From positions 124,001 to 188,000 of the forward strand of contig MCGO01000057.1 in NCBI GenBank assembly GCA_002104985.1: a DNA stretch of 64,000 bases. Direction: 5' to 3'. Every line of letters starts with the position of its first letter. The first letter of the stretch is position 1. Below are positions 1 through 12,168 of this stretch, in pieces. The notes under the pieces were generated by a model. It did no database searches and was not told the DNA's origin. It worked only from the letters and a program-made list of their open reading frames with translations. The stretch comes from Rhizoclosmatium globosum (lineage: Eukaryota; Chytridiomycota; Chytridiomycetes; Chytridiales; Chytriomycetaceae). The position numbers were made by a program, and so were the translations under genes.

Positions 1-2
1 TG

Positions 3-3000
3 AATCGAAAACACCGGCAAAGTACGGGAGTTCACGTTGCATATCCATTTCACGAAAACAGACATGTGGCTGAGGAATGTGTGGAGCTTATTGGAACTTT
101 ACTTGAATTTGGAATTACGCACGTTCCGCTTTCTGACACAGCTGACAAGGTACTTAAATAATATATGTTTGCCAATTTGACCATATTAGACAGGCACACA
201 CACGTCCTGGTGGAATTCCCCGCATCCAACTGCGCCTCCTTTTGAATGCTCTGTCGACAGGAAATCATGAAGTTTGGTCAACAATTTTACCTCAATTTAT
301 GGCACTATTTGAAAAGCATGGCCAATCTTTTTGTGACGGGCAGTCAAAAAATGATATGGCTCACGTGTTAGCACAATTGACCGATGCGTACAAATTGTAA
401 GGTCATTATGCTCCAATCATAAATTAACATTACATCAGGGCATTGAAGCGAACTGATGAAACAAATTCTGCGCATCCAACATCAAAAGCCATATTTCCTC
501 TCTTTGATCTTGTTCTGCAACAATGGCAGGATTCAATATGTCAATTGTGGAAGTCCAAAGATGGATCAACATTGTCGAAAGAGCTTCTTGAACAAGCTGA
601 AGTCAGTTTGGATAGTTTTAACACTCTTATCACTTCGTCGGCATGGCAAGCTCTGTATGACGAACATTTCTTCCCAGGCTCCAGAAAAGCCGAAGAAGAG
701 GAGCTTGAATATATTCCTATCATCAAAAAACGATATTCCAAAATCGCTAAGCCAGTTATTCAAAAAGCGGGAAAGGAAGCTTTACTCGTTTCAAAAATGA
801 CAACAAGTCTCGAGTCTCACTTAAAGATACTTCACAATCGCCGCGAATCAGATGCACATGCTCGTCTTCCTGATGTGTTAGCCTCTCAAGAGAGTGAAAA
901 GCGACTAACGGCCCGAAGGTGGCTGGCGATGTTCCACCAATTAACTCAAGAACGTGGTATTTGGCTTCCGAAGAAAGTTGGGACAAGTCATTTTCAAACA
1001 ACATCATTTACTGGAGTCAAATGGAAGCTGGACAGAACTGAAAATAGTGTTCGAATGCACAAACGGCTTATTCCAAACTTCGAGTTTGATGATCATAAAG
1101 ATGCAGCGATGCGTCGTGACAAGTCGTATGCATCACGGGAGAACGTGGCTGCACCTGAAACCGAAGCAATTTCGGACTCGTCTTTGGCGAACATGACGAT
1201 TGCTGAAAGAAAGAAGGCAAAGGTGGACAAACTCAAATCGCATTACAAACTTGGTGCATCGAACGACGAACTTCGACAAGTTTCCAACTCAATGGGGGCG
1301 TTAAATGTAACAGAAGAGGATTTAGTGGAAGAAGACTGGGATATGGTCAACAATGAGGAAATGTCCTCGATTAATGTAGACTCTGAGAACTTCTTGTTCA
1401 GCTGCGAATGTGAAATGATCTTGTTGATGACTGCAGTGAAAGGACGGCTAGAACTCACAGCCTCGAACATCACATTCTTTGCTGATTTGCGAGCTTCTGC
1501 TGCCAATTTAAGTGAATCAGATCAGAAGACATTAGTATTGTTGGCCGAATCAGAGGTCCTTTTACGTGAGAGACGATGGCCAATATCAAAGCTGCGAGAA
1601 ATTTACTTCAGACGTTATAAACTGCGAAATTCGGCTGTGGAGTTCTTCTTCGTGGATGGAGCGAACTGTTTCTTCAACTTCAAGACAGCAAAGCCAAAGC
1701 TCCGTTTGATGACATCAATCATTCGCTTAAAACCAGTAAATTTGAAAGTTGCAGATGTTCGAAATCCGGTTGAAATGATTGCCAAAAGTGACGTGACAGA
1801 ACGTTGGCAAAGGCATGAAATCTCCAATTTTGAGTATTTAATGCAACTGAACACGATTTCGGGTCGAACTAACAACGACTTGACGCAATATCCAGTATTT
1901 CCTTGGTATGTCTTACCTCACTGTGTCGGTTATATTAATGACTGTTAATAGGGTGCTCACTGATTACAAATCGGAGAAAATAGACTTGTCTGATCCATCT
2001 GTATATAGAGATTTGTCTAAACCAATTGGAGCACTAGATCCTGCCCGTCTTGAGCAGTATTTGCAACGTTATGAATCCTTTGAAGATCCTTCAGGTCAAA
2101 TCAAAAAGTTTATGTATGGAACACATTATTCAACCTCGGCAGCTGTACTATTTTATATGCTTCGAATGGAGCCTTTCACGAGTTTGCATATTGCACTACA
2201 AGGTGGAAAATTCGATCATCCCGACAGGTTAGCCTCAAATTTAGATAACCTTAGTTTAACTCGCCCTCAATAGACAATTTGATAGTATTGAAAATTGTTG
2301 GAAATCCGTTCTAACTGGCAACGGTGATGTGAAAGAGCTGATACCCGAATTCTTCTATATGCCGGAATTTTTGGTCAACGAAGTACGTTCTTATTGTTTT
2401 GAGTCTTGTTCTCAACATTTGATAGAACGATTTCGATCTTGGAACCAAACAAACTGGAGCTACTCTCAACGATGTTGTTCTTCCACCCTGGGCCAACACT
2501 CCAGAAGAGTTTATTAAAATTCATCGTGAAGCTTTGGAAGGCGAATATGTTTCAGAGCATCTCCATGAGTGGATTGACTTGATTTGGGGATATAAGCAGA
2601 CAGGACCAGAAGCCGTAAAAGCGAATAATGTGTTTTATTACCTCACGTACGAAGGTGCCATCAACATTGATCAAATCCAGGACCCTGTGGAACGACGGTC
2701 GATTGAAGACCAAATCAACAACTTTGGTCAGACTCCGATGCAGTTGTTCAAAAAACCTCATCCAAAGCGATTACCCAAAGCTGAATTTTCACATCCAACA
2801 GTGTTTACGGCTGGGAAATTAGAGAATGGATATTCGTTGTTTGTTAGAGGTGTTTCTGGGGACTTTGGTTATATGCCGTATATCTCAACCACAACTCTGA
2901 TTGGAAACCATGGACCAACTGGAGTGCAAGCTGTGGCACAAAAAGGCATGAAGGCTTTCCTGTCACAGGTTGAGAAAGAGAAAATGATTACGGTAGATTC

Positions 3001-4250
3001 AACCATGGTTGTTGGTGTACATCGATGGAGTTCTGGAGTCAAACAAAATGCCGAAAATCCATTCGTTTTTGAAGCTGATGGGGGATCTTTGGCTCGAAGG
3101 TGTGTGTTATGTCTGTTCCATGTTTTTTTGGTTGTTGTTTCTGATTTTCGATACTAGACGTTTGCCATGCTATCTTGCATCCAACATGACAATATCCCAA
3201 CATTTGTTTGCCCACACCAAAGATGGCAGATTTTTGTTCACATGCGGGCATTGGGATTCCTCATTTCAAGTTATCTCGTTGGATAACGGGGTCAACAGCC
3301 CTCCAAAAAGTATTGACGCTATATACGGACATCACGACATTGTGACGTGTTTAAGTCTATCCGAAGATGGGCGGATGTTGGTGACTGGATCGAGAGACAC
3401 GACTGTGATTGCCTGGGATTTGGGATTCACCTCTTCGGACGTGACAGTGAAACAAGACACTCGCCGTGTGTTTTATGGACACGATGAAGAAGTTACATGT
3501 GTTGCGATAAACACGGATCAAGATCTAGTAGTTTCCGGCTCAAAAGATGGTACTTGTATTGTTCATGCACTGGGAACGTCACAATATCTACGAACCATTC
3601 GCCCTGAAGCTTCCCTGACCTCAAGCACTCTTCGGTTCTCCATTTCAAAGATTTTGATAACACGGCAAGGACTTGTTATACACTCTGAGGAAAGCATCTC
3701 TCCTGTTGCCGCTGTGCAGGACTTTTCGGTTTGTAACAATAATGAACGGGTTGAGGAGACTGTAGCTGGCGAGGATGGAAAGGCAGGTAGTTCTGGAAGT
3801 CTAAGTAGCAATGAAGCTGTGTTGTTGAACAGAACACACAAGTCTCATTTGGATGTGTATTCTGTTAACGGCAAACTGCTCAAAACTCGGCAGTTTGATG
3901 GTATCGTTGGAGATTTGGTGGCGTCTGATGACGGAATGCACCTGATTCTAATTATTTATGTGACTGCTTCGTTGTCTGTAAGCACTTCTGGTGGTGAAGG
4001 AGGTCTCTCAGGTTCAAAGGCAGCTGCAAATCTTTTGACTGCAATTCCAACAACCTCAACTGAAGCTGGTATTGTGCTGGAGAAGCTAAATAGCTTCACA
4101 CTAAAAACGATAGTGAAACAGAAGGTGGAAGATGAGACATTGAGGGTGGAAGGGAATGAGAAGATTGAGACTGTTGTACACGTAACAAGTAATCAAGCGT
4201 GTTTGATTATAGGATATAGATCGGATAAGGTTTTGGTTTTAACTGTCTAG
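3..4250 (+). CDS. BEACH-domain/WD40 protein (neurobeachin/LRBA/Lvs-like), 5' partial
   Basis: C-terminal ~1,320 residues of a large BEACH protein; such proteins act as scaffolds in vesicle traffic and lysosome/endosome biology. Exons on frame checks: 3-149, 194-396, 439-1905, 1952-2227, 2274-2382, 2426-3099, 3158-4250, all with GT-AG introns of 42-58 bp. In order: helical armadillo-like region; PH-BEACH domain (about 1375-1740, with the paired Arg/Tyr segment [14 protein letters not shown]); BEACH domain (about 1800-2790, with [34 protein letters not shown] and [15 protein letters not shown]); then WD40 repeats ([22 protein letters not shown] and [14 protein letters not shown] are clear). The order PH-BEACH-WD40 is that of the neurobeachin/LRBA/Lvs class. 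The start lies before the window. An AATAAA-like signal follows the stop near 4265. Family certain; subfamily not resolved. Confidence 0.93.
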
Positions 4251-4310
4251 ATACTTAATGGAAAAATAAAGGAATTTTGTAAACACGAATTGTCAGAAAA
4301 ACGTTGCAGG

Positions 4311-5564
4311 ATGCCGACGGCCCCAATACCTCGCAAACCAGGAATCATACGACCATCTTCAATCCCCTTGCCGTTTCATGGCATCAACAGCACATTACCA
4401 GTGGGTGCGTTCCCAGCCGCACCACCCGTTATCGAAAACAATATCGACATGAATCAGTCCATCGCCAATCCAACCTGCGATGTTGTAGTTGCACAGCTGA
4501 GCCCCAAAAGGATCTCTGGCTGTGGTGGAATCGGCGGCGGCGGTGGTGGCGGTGGCGGAACAGGGACAGGAAACAACCAAGTTGACAGTTTAGTTTCCCC
4601 ACATCAACCGCCCATCCACAACTACCAAGTACATAAAAAAAGGTCTCGTACTGCCGCGGCTGCAGCAGCCGCTGAGCATTGCGAATATCCAAGTTCTGGA
4701 GTTAGAGGAGGAGGAGGAGGAGGAGGAGGGGTGGAGACAGGAGTTGGAGTAGGAGGTAGAAGTGCGTTAGTAGGAGGGAATACGACATCAACTTTGAGAC
4801 GTGGAAGTAGTCGTGGTGTTAACGTTGGAATTGCGCTAGCGAATAATTATGCGGGGAATCTTGGGACTCAGCATCATCATGCGTTGAATTATAATCGGCC
4901 GTTGCATGCAGCAGTTGTGCAGACGATTGCAGCATCCAAGGAAGGACGCGGTGTTGGCAGTGTTGGTGGTATTGGTGGCGGAGGTGTTATCGGTGGAGTT
5001 GGGGCCGGCGGAGTTGGAGGACTTGGAGGAGATGGAATGGGAGGTGGAGTGGTACAAGGAGGACTTGCGATCCCAATTGACTCAACATTAGTGGACGACA
5101 ATCAAGAGGCTGAAACAGAATCTATATTTCCAACGACAACAAAGCAAATGATGCGAAATCTATCACGCCGAATGCGGGCTATTGGAGTGGCTGTTGTGGC
5201 AACCCTTATATTATTTTCTGGACATGTGTTACTGTTTTTGGGGATTTCAGCGGCAGCCATGGGAGTCGTGGGAACATTGAGTCTTTTGTTAAGTAACCGG
5301 TCGCGTCAAGGAGGAGGGCGAACAGGATCACGTCGGCAACAACATCGAAGCCGTGGAGGAACCGCAGCACGAAATGCAGCGCAAATTAGTAATTCAATGC
5401 TAGCAAATCCAGCAGCCTTGCCCGTATTGCCACTTCATAGCACGCAACAGTATACGGGGGCGATGCTGGTCAACAACAATAACACTCGTGATACTTCAGC
5501 CGCAATTGGAAGACTTGATGATGAAACGGTATTACGCTGGGTGGATCTAGCACGAATGAAATAA
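4311..5564 (+). CDS. Gly-rich protein with C-terminal membrane hairpin, unknown function
   Basis: Single-exon frame of 417 codons starting at the first ATG (4311), 60 bp after the BEACH stop on the same strand. Not recognised. The first ~280 residues are low complexity: poly-Gly runs near 4535-4560 and 4708-4730, a poly-Ala run near 4655-4670 and further Gly/Val repeats at 4950-5060. Near 5165-5300 there is a basic segment, then two closely spaced hydrophobic stretches (VAVVATLILF, then VLLFLGISAAAMGVV) that could form a hairpin or two TM helices, followed by an Arg-rich stretch. The short spacing to the gene upstream could mean overlapping UTRs. A coding gene is likely because the frame is open for 1.25 kb and the C-terminal third is of ordinary complexity, but low-complexity frames can mislead. 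Confidence 0.6.
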   Translation: MPTAPIPRKPGIIRPSSIPLPFHGINSTLPVGAFPAAPPVIENNIDMNQSIANPTCDVVVAQLSPKRISGCGGIGGGGGGGGGTGTGNNQVDSLVSPHQPPIHNYQVHKKRSRTAAAAAAAEHCEYPSSGVRGGGGGGGGVETGVGVGGRSALVGGNTTSTLRRGSSRGVNVGIALANNYAGNLGTQHHHALNYNRPLHAAVVQTIAASKEGRGVGSVGGIGGGGVIGGVGAGGVGGLGGDGMGGGVVQGGLAIPIDSTLVDDNQEAETESIFPTTTKQMMRNLSRRMRAIGVAVVATLILFSGHVLLFLGISAAAMGVVGTLSLLLSNRSRQGGGRTGSRRQQHRSRGGTAARNAAQISNSMLANPAALPVLPLHSTQQYTGAMLVNNNNTRDTSAAIGRLDDETVLRWVDLARMK

Positions 5565-5654
5565 AGTAATGGAGGGGGACTTTGACTTCCGTCCAAAGTT
5601 CCAAACCTTTTTTGTTTGTTCAGCACAAAGCACAAATCAAGCGATTCCCAATTC

Positions 5655-8361
5655 ATGTTGGGGCGACTCTTCCAGCGCAAGTGGAAGGACGAGCGACGGG
5701 CAGCATCAACGCCGCCCGTGCTAAGTGAGCAGCTTCAAATGGGCGAGCGAGTTGGGCCAGTTGGCAACCAGGTCCACCAAGGCCTAGGACCAGGACCAGG
5801 ACCAGGACCAGGACCAGGACTAGGACTAGGACTAGGACCGAGTGGCCTTGGCGGGTCCAGCTACTCCAACACCAATAGGAACAACAGTAACACGCATCAG
5901 GGGACTCATCAGGGCGGGTCGATCGTCGGGTCCTCGTTCGCTGACGACCTCCTGCTCTCCCTGGACTCTGTTGCAAAGTCCCAGAGCCAGAGCCAAAGCC
6001 TGGGCCCGAGATCCAATTCGAATTCAGGGATCCAGGGCCTTGCTTCCCGCGGTGCAAGTGCCAGTGTTCCGCTGCTGCAAACTTCATCAAAAGGTGCGTT
6101 GCGTTGCGTTGCCTTCACAAATCTCCATCTGTCACCTTCCTCAGACACAAACAATCCCAAACAATCTCTTAATGAATTTTCTGAATTGATTTATTTATTA
6201 TTATGCTGCCACAGACTTCGAAGACTCGTTTGCGTCAATTGAAGACGATATTATGGCTGCATTTGAAATGATCCAGCGCCTGGACAACCCATCTCAACAA
6301 TCTATTAGCACCCTGACCCCGGCACCCACACCCACTATCCCTCAGCCACCAGCAATGACCCGCAATCTGTCACTGTCCCGCAACTACCCTGCCACTCCCA
6401 TCAACGGGGGTCTGTCAACGACCCCTTATTCTCCAACTCGCACTCTTTCTACCCCCTTACCAAAGTCGCCTACGCCACCACCCTCCCCGAAATCGAATAC
6501 ATCAAAATCTTCTGCTGTGATTGCCAAGGCACTGGGACTTGCACAACGAAATAGCTCTCCAAATCGGTCTCGCCAAGGGTCATCTCCTGCTGATTCATCT
6601 CCACTATCACATTCAAGCCATTACAAACCTCTCAATCACACTGATTCCACTCATTCGTATTCTTCATCTCCTCTTTCACCGCAATCTTCTTATACCCGCT
6701 CCAAGTCGCAGCGTTCTGTTCTGAAACCTCAACCCTTAATGTCACCGTCTGACTCATTTCCACCTTCTGTCACTCAACGACCCTCAACTCCTCCTTCTCA
6801 GCAGCGGCAGGCCCTCTACTTACATTCAAGCTCTATGAATTCAAACCAGTCTTCATCTCCTCCATCTCCTCCTGTTCCAACCAAGTTCAACCGTTCTCAA
6901 CGATCTTTGCTTCAACGGGAACAAGAAGAACTCGAAGAGACAAGACGGGAAAAAGAAGAACAAGAACAAGCAAAGAAAGTGGAACTTGCAAAAGCCTTTT
7001 ATTTCAGAGAAGCCGTCCACAAAAGCGGCAAAAAGAAAGTGTCTCAAGGCCGGCTTGATTCATCTGACTCGGAAACTTCTACAGATCTTCATATCCCACC
7101 ACCAGCTGCTGCCCCTCGTACTCTTTCAACACCTTCACTATCGTCGCAACCAAAAAAATCGTCGTTACGGAGCAATTTGAACCGAATGACGTTGGGTGGG
7201 TCTGAGAATCGACGAGGAATGAGTGATTCTCCTGACTTGAGCAATCAAAAGCCTCGCTCGATTCTGCCATTTCCAAGAAGCAAGAGTGCACAGGGAAAAG
7301 CTTCCATGACACCGATGGCGAAAATGACACGATTTGTTGGACTCCCACGGTCAGCATCACCTGCTCGATCAGTTCATAGTGAGGATGAGGATTCAGATTC
7401 CTCAGAGGACAATAAGGTTCTTGGGGAACGGCTTTTGAACAATTCTTCTCTTTGGGCGAATCGCCCTGCGTCAGAGCGTGGCGGAACAAGTCTTGCTCAA
7501 AAGAGCTTCAGCGCTATGAGTATTAATAATTGGCTGAAAGGGCAGCCTCAGCAATATCAATCGAATCAGCAAGCAAGTGGGCGCACTGCATCACCAAGTC
7601 GATTGCGTTCGCAACCGCAGCAACAACAACAACCTGCCGCTCCAATAAAGCAAACGACTCCAGCTCATACGGTCCACCACGTTGGTTCAGATTCATCTAC
7701 AAGGCAAAACACCCAAGCCAATTCCGTGGCTTCTTCTCCAACCCTCATACCACCGCCTCTTAGACATCGTTCCAGCACAGTCGCCGTACACTCTCCCACA
7801 TCTCCCCCAACAACTCCACCCACTCGACCCGCTTCTCCCACTTCCCGATCCATAAAGTCCCCCGTCAGTCGAACGCCCTCCCACTCCAACCTCTCTGCTA
7901 CTACCCCTCCTATCGGTCTCGCAAACCCAGCCACCCTGCAACACCTATACCACGCACAGCACGTCAAAAAAATGGAGGAGACACAGGTACAATCACAAGC
8001 CATGATGCAATACCTCGCCCAGATGGCTGTGATGCAACAGACCCAAATGGCGGCGTTGTTACAACAACAGCAGCAACAGCAACAGCAACAGCAACAACAA
8101 CAGATCCTTCCCGTTGTAGTTGGAGTTGCGCCTGCGTTGCGGAATGTTCCTGTTGGTATGAATGTGATTGGTGGTGGTAGTAGTAGCGGTAGTGGTCCTG
8201 CTGTGAGTCGAGTGAATAGTAAGGAGAAACCAGCGACCAAGAAAAAGAAGAAGGGTACTGTTTTGAGTGACGCTGTTGTTTCTGAGTCGCATGGGACAAC
8301 GATTAATAGTGACTCTAGTAGCGGCGGGAAGGAGAGTTGGTCGGCTGGAGGAACGGAATGA
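5655..8361 (+). CDS. Ser/Pro/Gln-rich disordered protein with short coiled coil, unknown function
   Basis: Two exons, 5655-6093 and 6215-8361, predicted 861 residues. The start at 5655 gives MLGRLFQRKWKDERR. The intron (6094-6214) has GTGCGT and a pyrimidine-rich stretch before CACAG, and joins SSK to DFEDSFASIEDD in frame. The protein is mostly disordered: Gly-Pro/Gly-Leu repeats in exon 1, many SP/TP sites typical of kinase targets, a charged probable coiled coil (about 6900-7040, rich in EE, RRE and KEEQEQ), and a poly-Gln tract at about 8065-8100 followed by a Lys-rich tail. No catalytic domain seen. The conserved-looking parts are the first ~15 residues and the stretch after the intron. 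Function not assigned; a cell-polarity or signalling scaffold would fit such composition, but that is a guess. Confidence 0.7.
5786..5838 (+). repeat. Hexanucleotide tandem repeat coding Gly-Pro then Gly-Leu
   Basis: About nine units of GGACCA/GGACTA in frame in exon 1 of the Ser/Pro/Gln-rich gene. A C-to-T change in successive units turns Gly-Pro dipeptides into Gly-Leu, so the array records unit-by-unit expansion. Likely length-variable between strains. Confidence 0.9.
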
Positions 8362-8529
8362 TTGATGTGTGTTTGCTGAGTAACCCTGTATTTGTTTTCC
8401 CCTCTCCCTCTCTCTCTGTTTTTTTTTTTTTGCTTTAATGATCTAACTTGGGAATAAAATTCATTCTATTTCAATCTCGTTTTTGGGCGGGATGCGCCGA
8501 AAACGTGAAGTAAAAATCAACACAGAAAA

Positions 8530-10526
8530 ATGGATTTCGATAACGTGATTTCATCAAACGACGGTATCGCGCATTACGCAGAGAATGCAAAAGTACACCG
8601 AGACTCTGCAGAAACTCTTGCTATTCCAGACGAGTTTCTTGCTTCCCAGAAAGCTGGTGGCGGCTCTCCGTCCCGTCAGCCTATTGACATTGAATCACAC
8701 AACGTACCCATCTCGAAAATGCACAGAAAGCTGCAAGCAAGGTAAGAATATTCTCTTTTGAGGGAGGGTTCGCGCGGTTGAGAATGTATCAGTCTGTGGT
8801 GCCACTGTTTTGACAGGTCGACTTACGTAGACACCTCGAAATGATTGCTATTGGAGGTACCATTGGAACCGGACTGCTTCTCAAAAGTGGAGGCGCGATT
8901 TATTCTGCTGGTTCGTTGACCTTTTGTGTCTATTCCTTGGCATTGCTTTATTTTCTGACACCAATGTGCAGGACCTCTTGGAGCGCTTATTTGTTACATG
9001 ATGGTTGGTCTTCAAGTCTTTGGTGTTGCCACGTCGATTGGGGAAATGGCAACGTATCTTCCTGTGGATGGTGCCTTTTCGCAACTTCCATCGCGTTTCG
9101 TGTCAAAGGCGCTTGGTTTCGCGTCTGGATGGAATTATTGGTTGAATGTGAGTTATTTGGATATATGCATTTGCATTGTAATATTCTCGAATAGTGGGCT
9201 TTGACCATTCCTGCTGAGTTGTCTGCAATTGGACAGTTTATGGGATATTGGATTCCATCCGCCGTCGTACCTGCTTGGGCTTGGAGTGCTGTCTATTTGG
9301 TTCCACTTGCAGGTGTAAATATGATTGGTGTCGCTGGTTTTGGGGAAGCTGAGTTTGTACTGGTAAGTTTTTCAGAATTCGAAGTATGTTTCCACAACGC
9401 TGATGACCATTCTTTACAGTCGATCATCAAAGTGATTGCAGTCATCGTTTTTCTAATTGTTGGAATCTGTGTCTGGTTTGGCGCTGGAGGAGGCGGAGTC
9501 CTTTGGTTCAAAAATTGGAATCCAAGTGTCATTGGAGACTCATCTACGGACAAGTTTGTCAATATTGCTGGTGCCTTTGTGACTGCCTTTTTCTCGTATG
9601 GTGGAACAGAGTTGGTCGGTTTGACTGCCGGTGAAGCCGCGAATCCCCGCAAGAGCGTTCCTCGCGCTATTAACGGAACCTTCTACCGTGTCTTTTTGTT
9701 CTACATCGGAGCCATCTTCATTGTTGGTGTCCTTCTCCCTCCAAACAGTGAGATCCTTAACCCATCCAACGCGTCTCGTGAAAGCCCCTTTGTATATGTG
9801 TATAACGTTGTCGGAATTTCATTTGGATCACACCTTATGAATGCTGTGGTGATCATTGCCGCGCTGAGTGCCGCCAACTCTTCTATTTACGCAACAAGCA
9901 GAACTTTGATGCGTTTAGCTGAAGAAGGAAGCGCTCCCTCTGTTCTTGGATGGGTTGACAGCCGCGGTGTACCAGTCTTCGCACTTCTAGTCAGTATCTT
10001 ATTTGGAGCTTTGGCGGTTATTGGCGGATACGTTGCGGGAACATCTCAAGTCTTCAACTTTCTGAGTAATTTTATTGCTCTCTGTATTATGGCTAGTTGG
10101 ATGGTCATGTCATACACGCACTTACGATTCCGTTGGGGTTACTTGGCGCAGGGTAGACGGATCGAAGACCTCCCGTACAAGGCTCCCTTTTTTCCTTACG
10201 CAGATTATCTGTCTCTTGGAATTGGAAGCCTTGTCACCTCGTTCATGCTGTTCGGGGCATTCTTTGATGCAACCATCGACACGGATTGGTTCATGAATAA
10301 TAGTTGGGTTTATTGCGGGCTTCCGTTAATGATTGGATTGTACTTGATCAAAGGATTGGAGCTGGGTCCTGAGGAGGGCTTTTGTCTGATCCCCTTTCAT
10401 CAAATGGACTTTGAGACTAGCCGCTTAATCGAAACTCCGGAACAGATTGCGGAAAATGAAGTCATTAACAGGAAGCCTCGAAATATTAGGGAGTTTGTTC
10501 AAAGGGCTGCATACAAGCTGTTTTGA
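8530..10526 (+). CDS. Amino-acid permease (APC superfamily, yeast AAT-type)
   Basis: Five exons: 8530-8741, 8831-8910, 8972-9147, 9195-9362, 9420-10526; 580 residues, the usual length for fungal plasma-membrane amino-acid:H+ symporters. TM1 carries the family signature IAIGGTIGTGL; TM3 region has GEMATYLPVDGAF; then FASGWNYWLNWALTIPAE, and FSYGGTELVGLTAGEAANP with the conserved TELVG/GEA-NP motif. About 12 hydrophobic segments are visible, with a hydrophilic N-terminal tail of ~75 residues. The GAFS and GTEL motifs match the Gap1/Dip5/lysine-permease group; substrate cannot be read from sequence. An AATAAA signal lies near 10586, just before the dispersed repeat. Confident on family. Confidence 0.95.
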
Positions 10527-10603
10527 GACTTTGACCCACAATGAGATAGGATTTGACTTGCTCTTTATTCGATACTATAATGTTCAATAAAAAGGATTGA
10601 AAG

Positions 10604-11388
10604 GGATATCTGGTATCTGCTTCCACCCTTTTTCGGTGTACTAACAGCAAGCGCCACGTGAAGGCTCCAGACGCGCTCGCCTCAAAATAATAATAAAAAC
10701 AAACAAACATACACTCAGAAACCTTATCAACCACCAACACACACAAAGAACAACAGGTTTGCGAAATTTCCTCAATAGACCATAAACCAACGGACGGACG
10801 ATCCGCTACTCCCACATTAAAGAGAGTCATCCAACAAAGTAGCTTAAGCTGACTGGGATGGGCGAGTAGGTTATTTCCGGTCACGGTGCACTCCTTGATG
10901 TCCTGCCCCTCAGTAAAGAGAAGCAAATCAGCCATCAAGGATGAGGAGCTATCACACAGAGACTGTTACATCTCTGCGCTGGCCTCATTTAAATGTGCAG
11001 TGTTTTAAGGAGGGGAATAACAGAAGAGAAAGACGCGTCACTCATCAAGAAAATGGCAGAATTGTCAGCAACCAAACAGCTGTCAGAGGTGGAATGGGAC
11101 TCTCTGATGCTTCTGAGATTGCGACTGTACTTCGGAGGATCAGGTGTTTATCGGACTCTGATCCTCGTTATCGTACATAACTGCTTCAATGAGCCATGTC
11201 TAAACTTCAAATGTTTGGCCATAGATGGCCGAAACAGACACTTCAACGCGTCCAAAGCCACACCTTGAATCTGCTTCACGGCAGACAAGAGAATCGGCGG
11301 TGGCTAGTCTGCTGAACTGTCATCTGTTGGGAGGAATGCTGACATGGGGAGGATTCCGTGGTGTGACAAAGGTTTCGAGTGAAAGAAA
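10604..11388 (+). repeat. Dispersed ~785-bp repeat, copy 1
   Basis: Nearly identical, in the same orientation, to 62955-63740. Similarity starts sharply at GGATATCTGGTATC and ends at GTTTCGAGTGAAAGAAA; differences are scattered substitutions and 1-2 bp indels. I see no terminal inverted repeats, no LTR ends and no transposase reading frame. Short frames on both strands (up to ~150 codons) do not look like known proteins and are partly broken by the differences between copies. Candidate non-autonomous mobile element or repeated non-coding gene. Both copies lie in intergenic DNA. Confidence 0.85.
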
Positions 11389-12168
11389 AAAAGCGTATGT
11401 GGAATCATATATAGCCATTTATATAAGAAAAAATATATGGTGAATCATAGCCATCTATATAATCTATAAAGTTAAATCACGGTCTGTTTTTAATCCCTTT
11501 TCCTTTCGTAAGGAATACAAAAAAACATCCGTTTGTTCTCCGTGAGTTGTTGCATCCCACCCTCTCCCACTCTGCCGGCTACACTTACCTTTCGCGGCTA
11601 AGATGGACTCGTGAAAGTGCGGTTCTGATGTGAATTTGTCCAGCTTCCTTATACTTCCCTTCCCTTTCCTTTCATTAGTACGTTACTCCCAGTCCCAGAT
11701 GGGACACATTCGGCCATTCCTAAAGTATGATTAGAACAGCCCCAATGTTATCCCCCTTCATGCGTAAAAGAGAGCACCCTGAAAGCGCAGAATCCTCCCT
11801 TGCATCCTCGCGCCACACAACACGTTGTAAATTGGTGTCGTTAGTTACGGTAAGAAGGAGGAAAAAATGAGATGAAGTACGCGAAGGTAACTTAAAGTCG
11901 GAGGCGCACAGTAAAAACTCGTTTCAATCTTTTGGTGTGAACATTCTGTAACAAAAATCAAACAATTCAAGATAATAACTTATAAGTATTTGTATAGCAT
12001 CGACGAAACGAAAAGAAAAAAGAACAAACACCATACAAACACACCTAATCATCGTATCCACCAAAACGAGAGAAAATACATTCCAACAAACATACACGAA
12101 AAGACAACCCCCTTACACCCTCCCTACCCTGCACACCTTGAATTTTCAAGGGTTCCTCCCAAACCTCT
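11389..12168. other. Gene-free stretch between the repeat and the CCCH/zinc-knuckle gene
   Basis: About 780 bp without a credible coding frame. The first ~80 bp are AT-rich with an imperfect ATAT(A)GCCAT repeat (11408-11462). The last ~170 bp are probably 3' UTR of the minus-strand gene ending at 12169. No tRNA-like cloverleaf seen. A segment near 11582-11640 with ACTTACCT and a small stem was considered and rejected as an snRNA. Confidence 0.5.

Noticed and set aside
5653..6090. Minus-strand frame opposite exon 1 of the Ser/Pro/Gln-rich gene
   Set aside because: Shadow of the GC-rich hexamer repeat (Leu-Val runs); no splice or start support.
7665..8299. Minus-strand frames with poly-Cys or poly-Leu runs
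   Set aside because: Antisense of the CAG/CAA poly-Gln tract.
10486..11443. Frames of 70-150 codons on both strands of the 785-bp repeat as genes
   Set aside because: They have no recognisable domain, and the two repeat copies differ by indels that truncate them.
11575..11645. Possible U1 or U2 snRNA: ACTTACCT followed by a small stem and GGCTAAGAT
   Set aside because: ACTTACCT is U1-like and GGCTAAGAT U2-like, but neither the rest of U1 (U1A loop, Sm site at the right distance) nor the U2 branch-binding GUAGUA is present. Likely coincidence.
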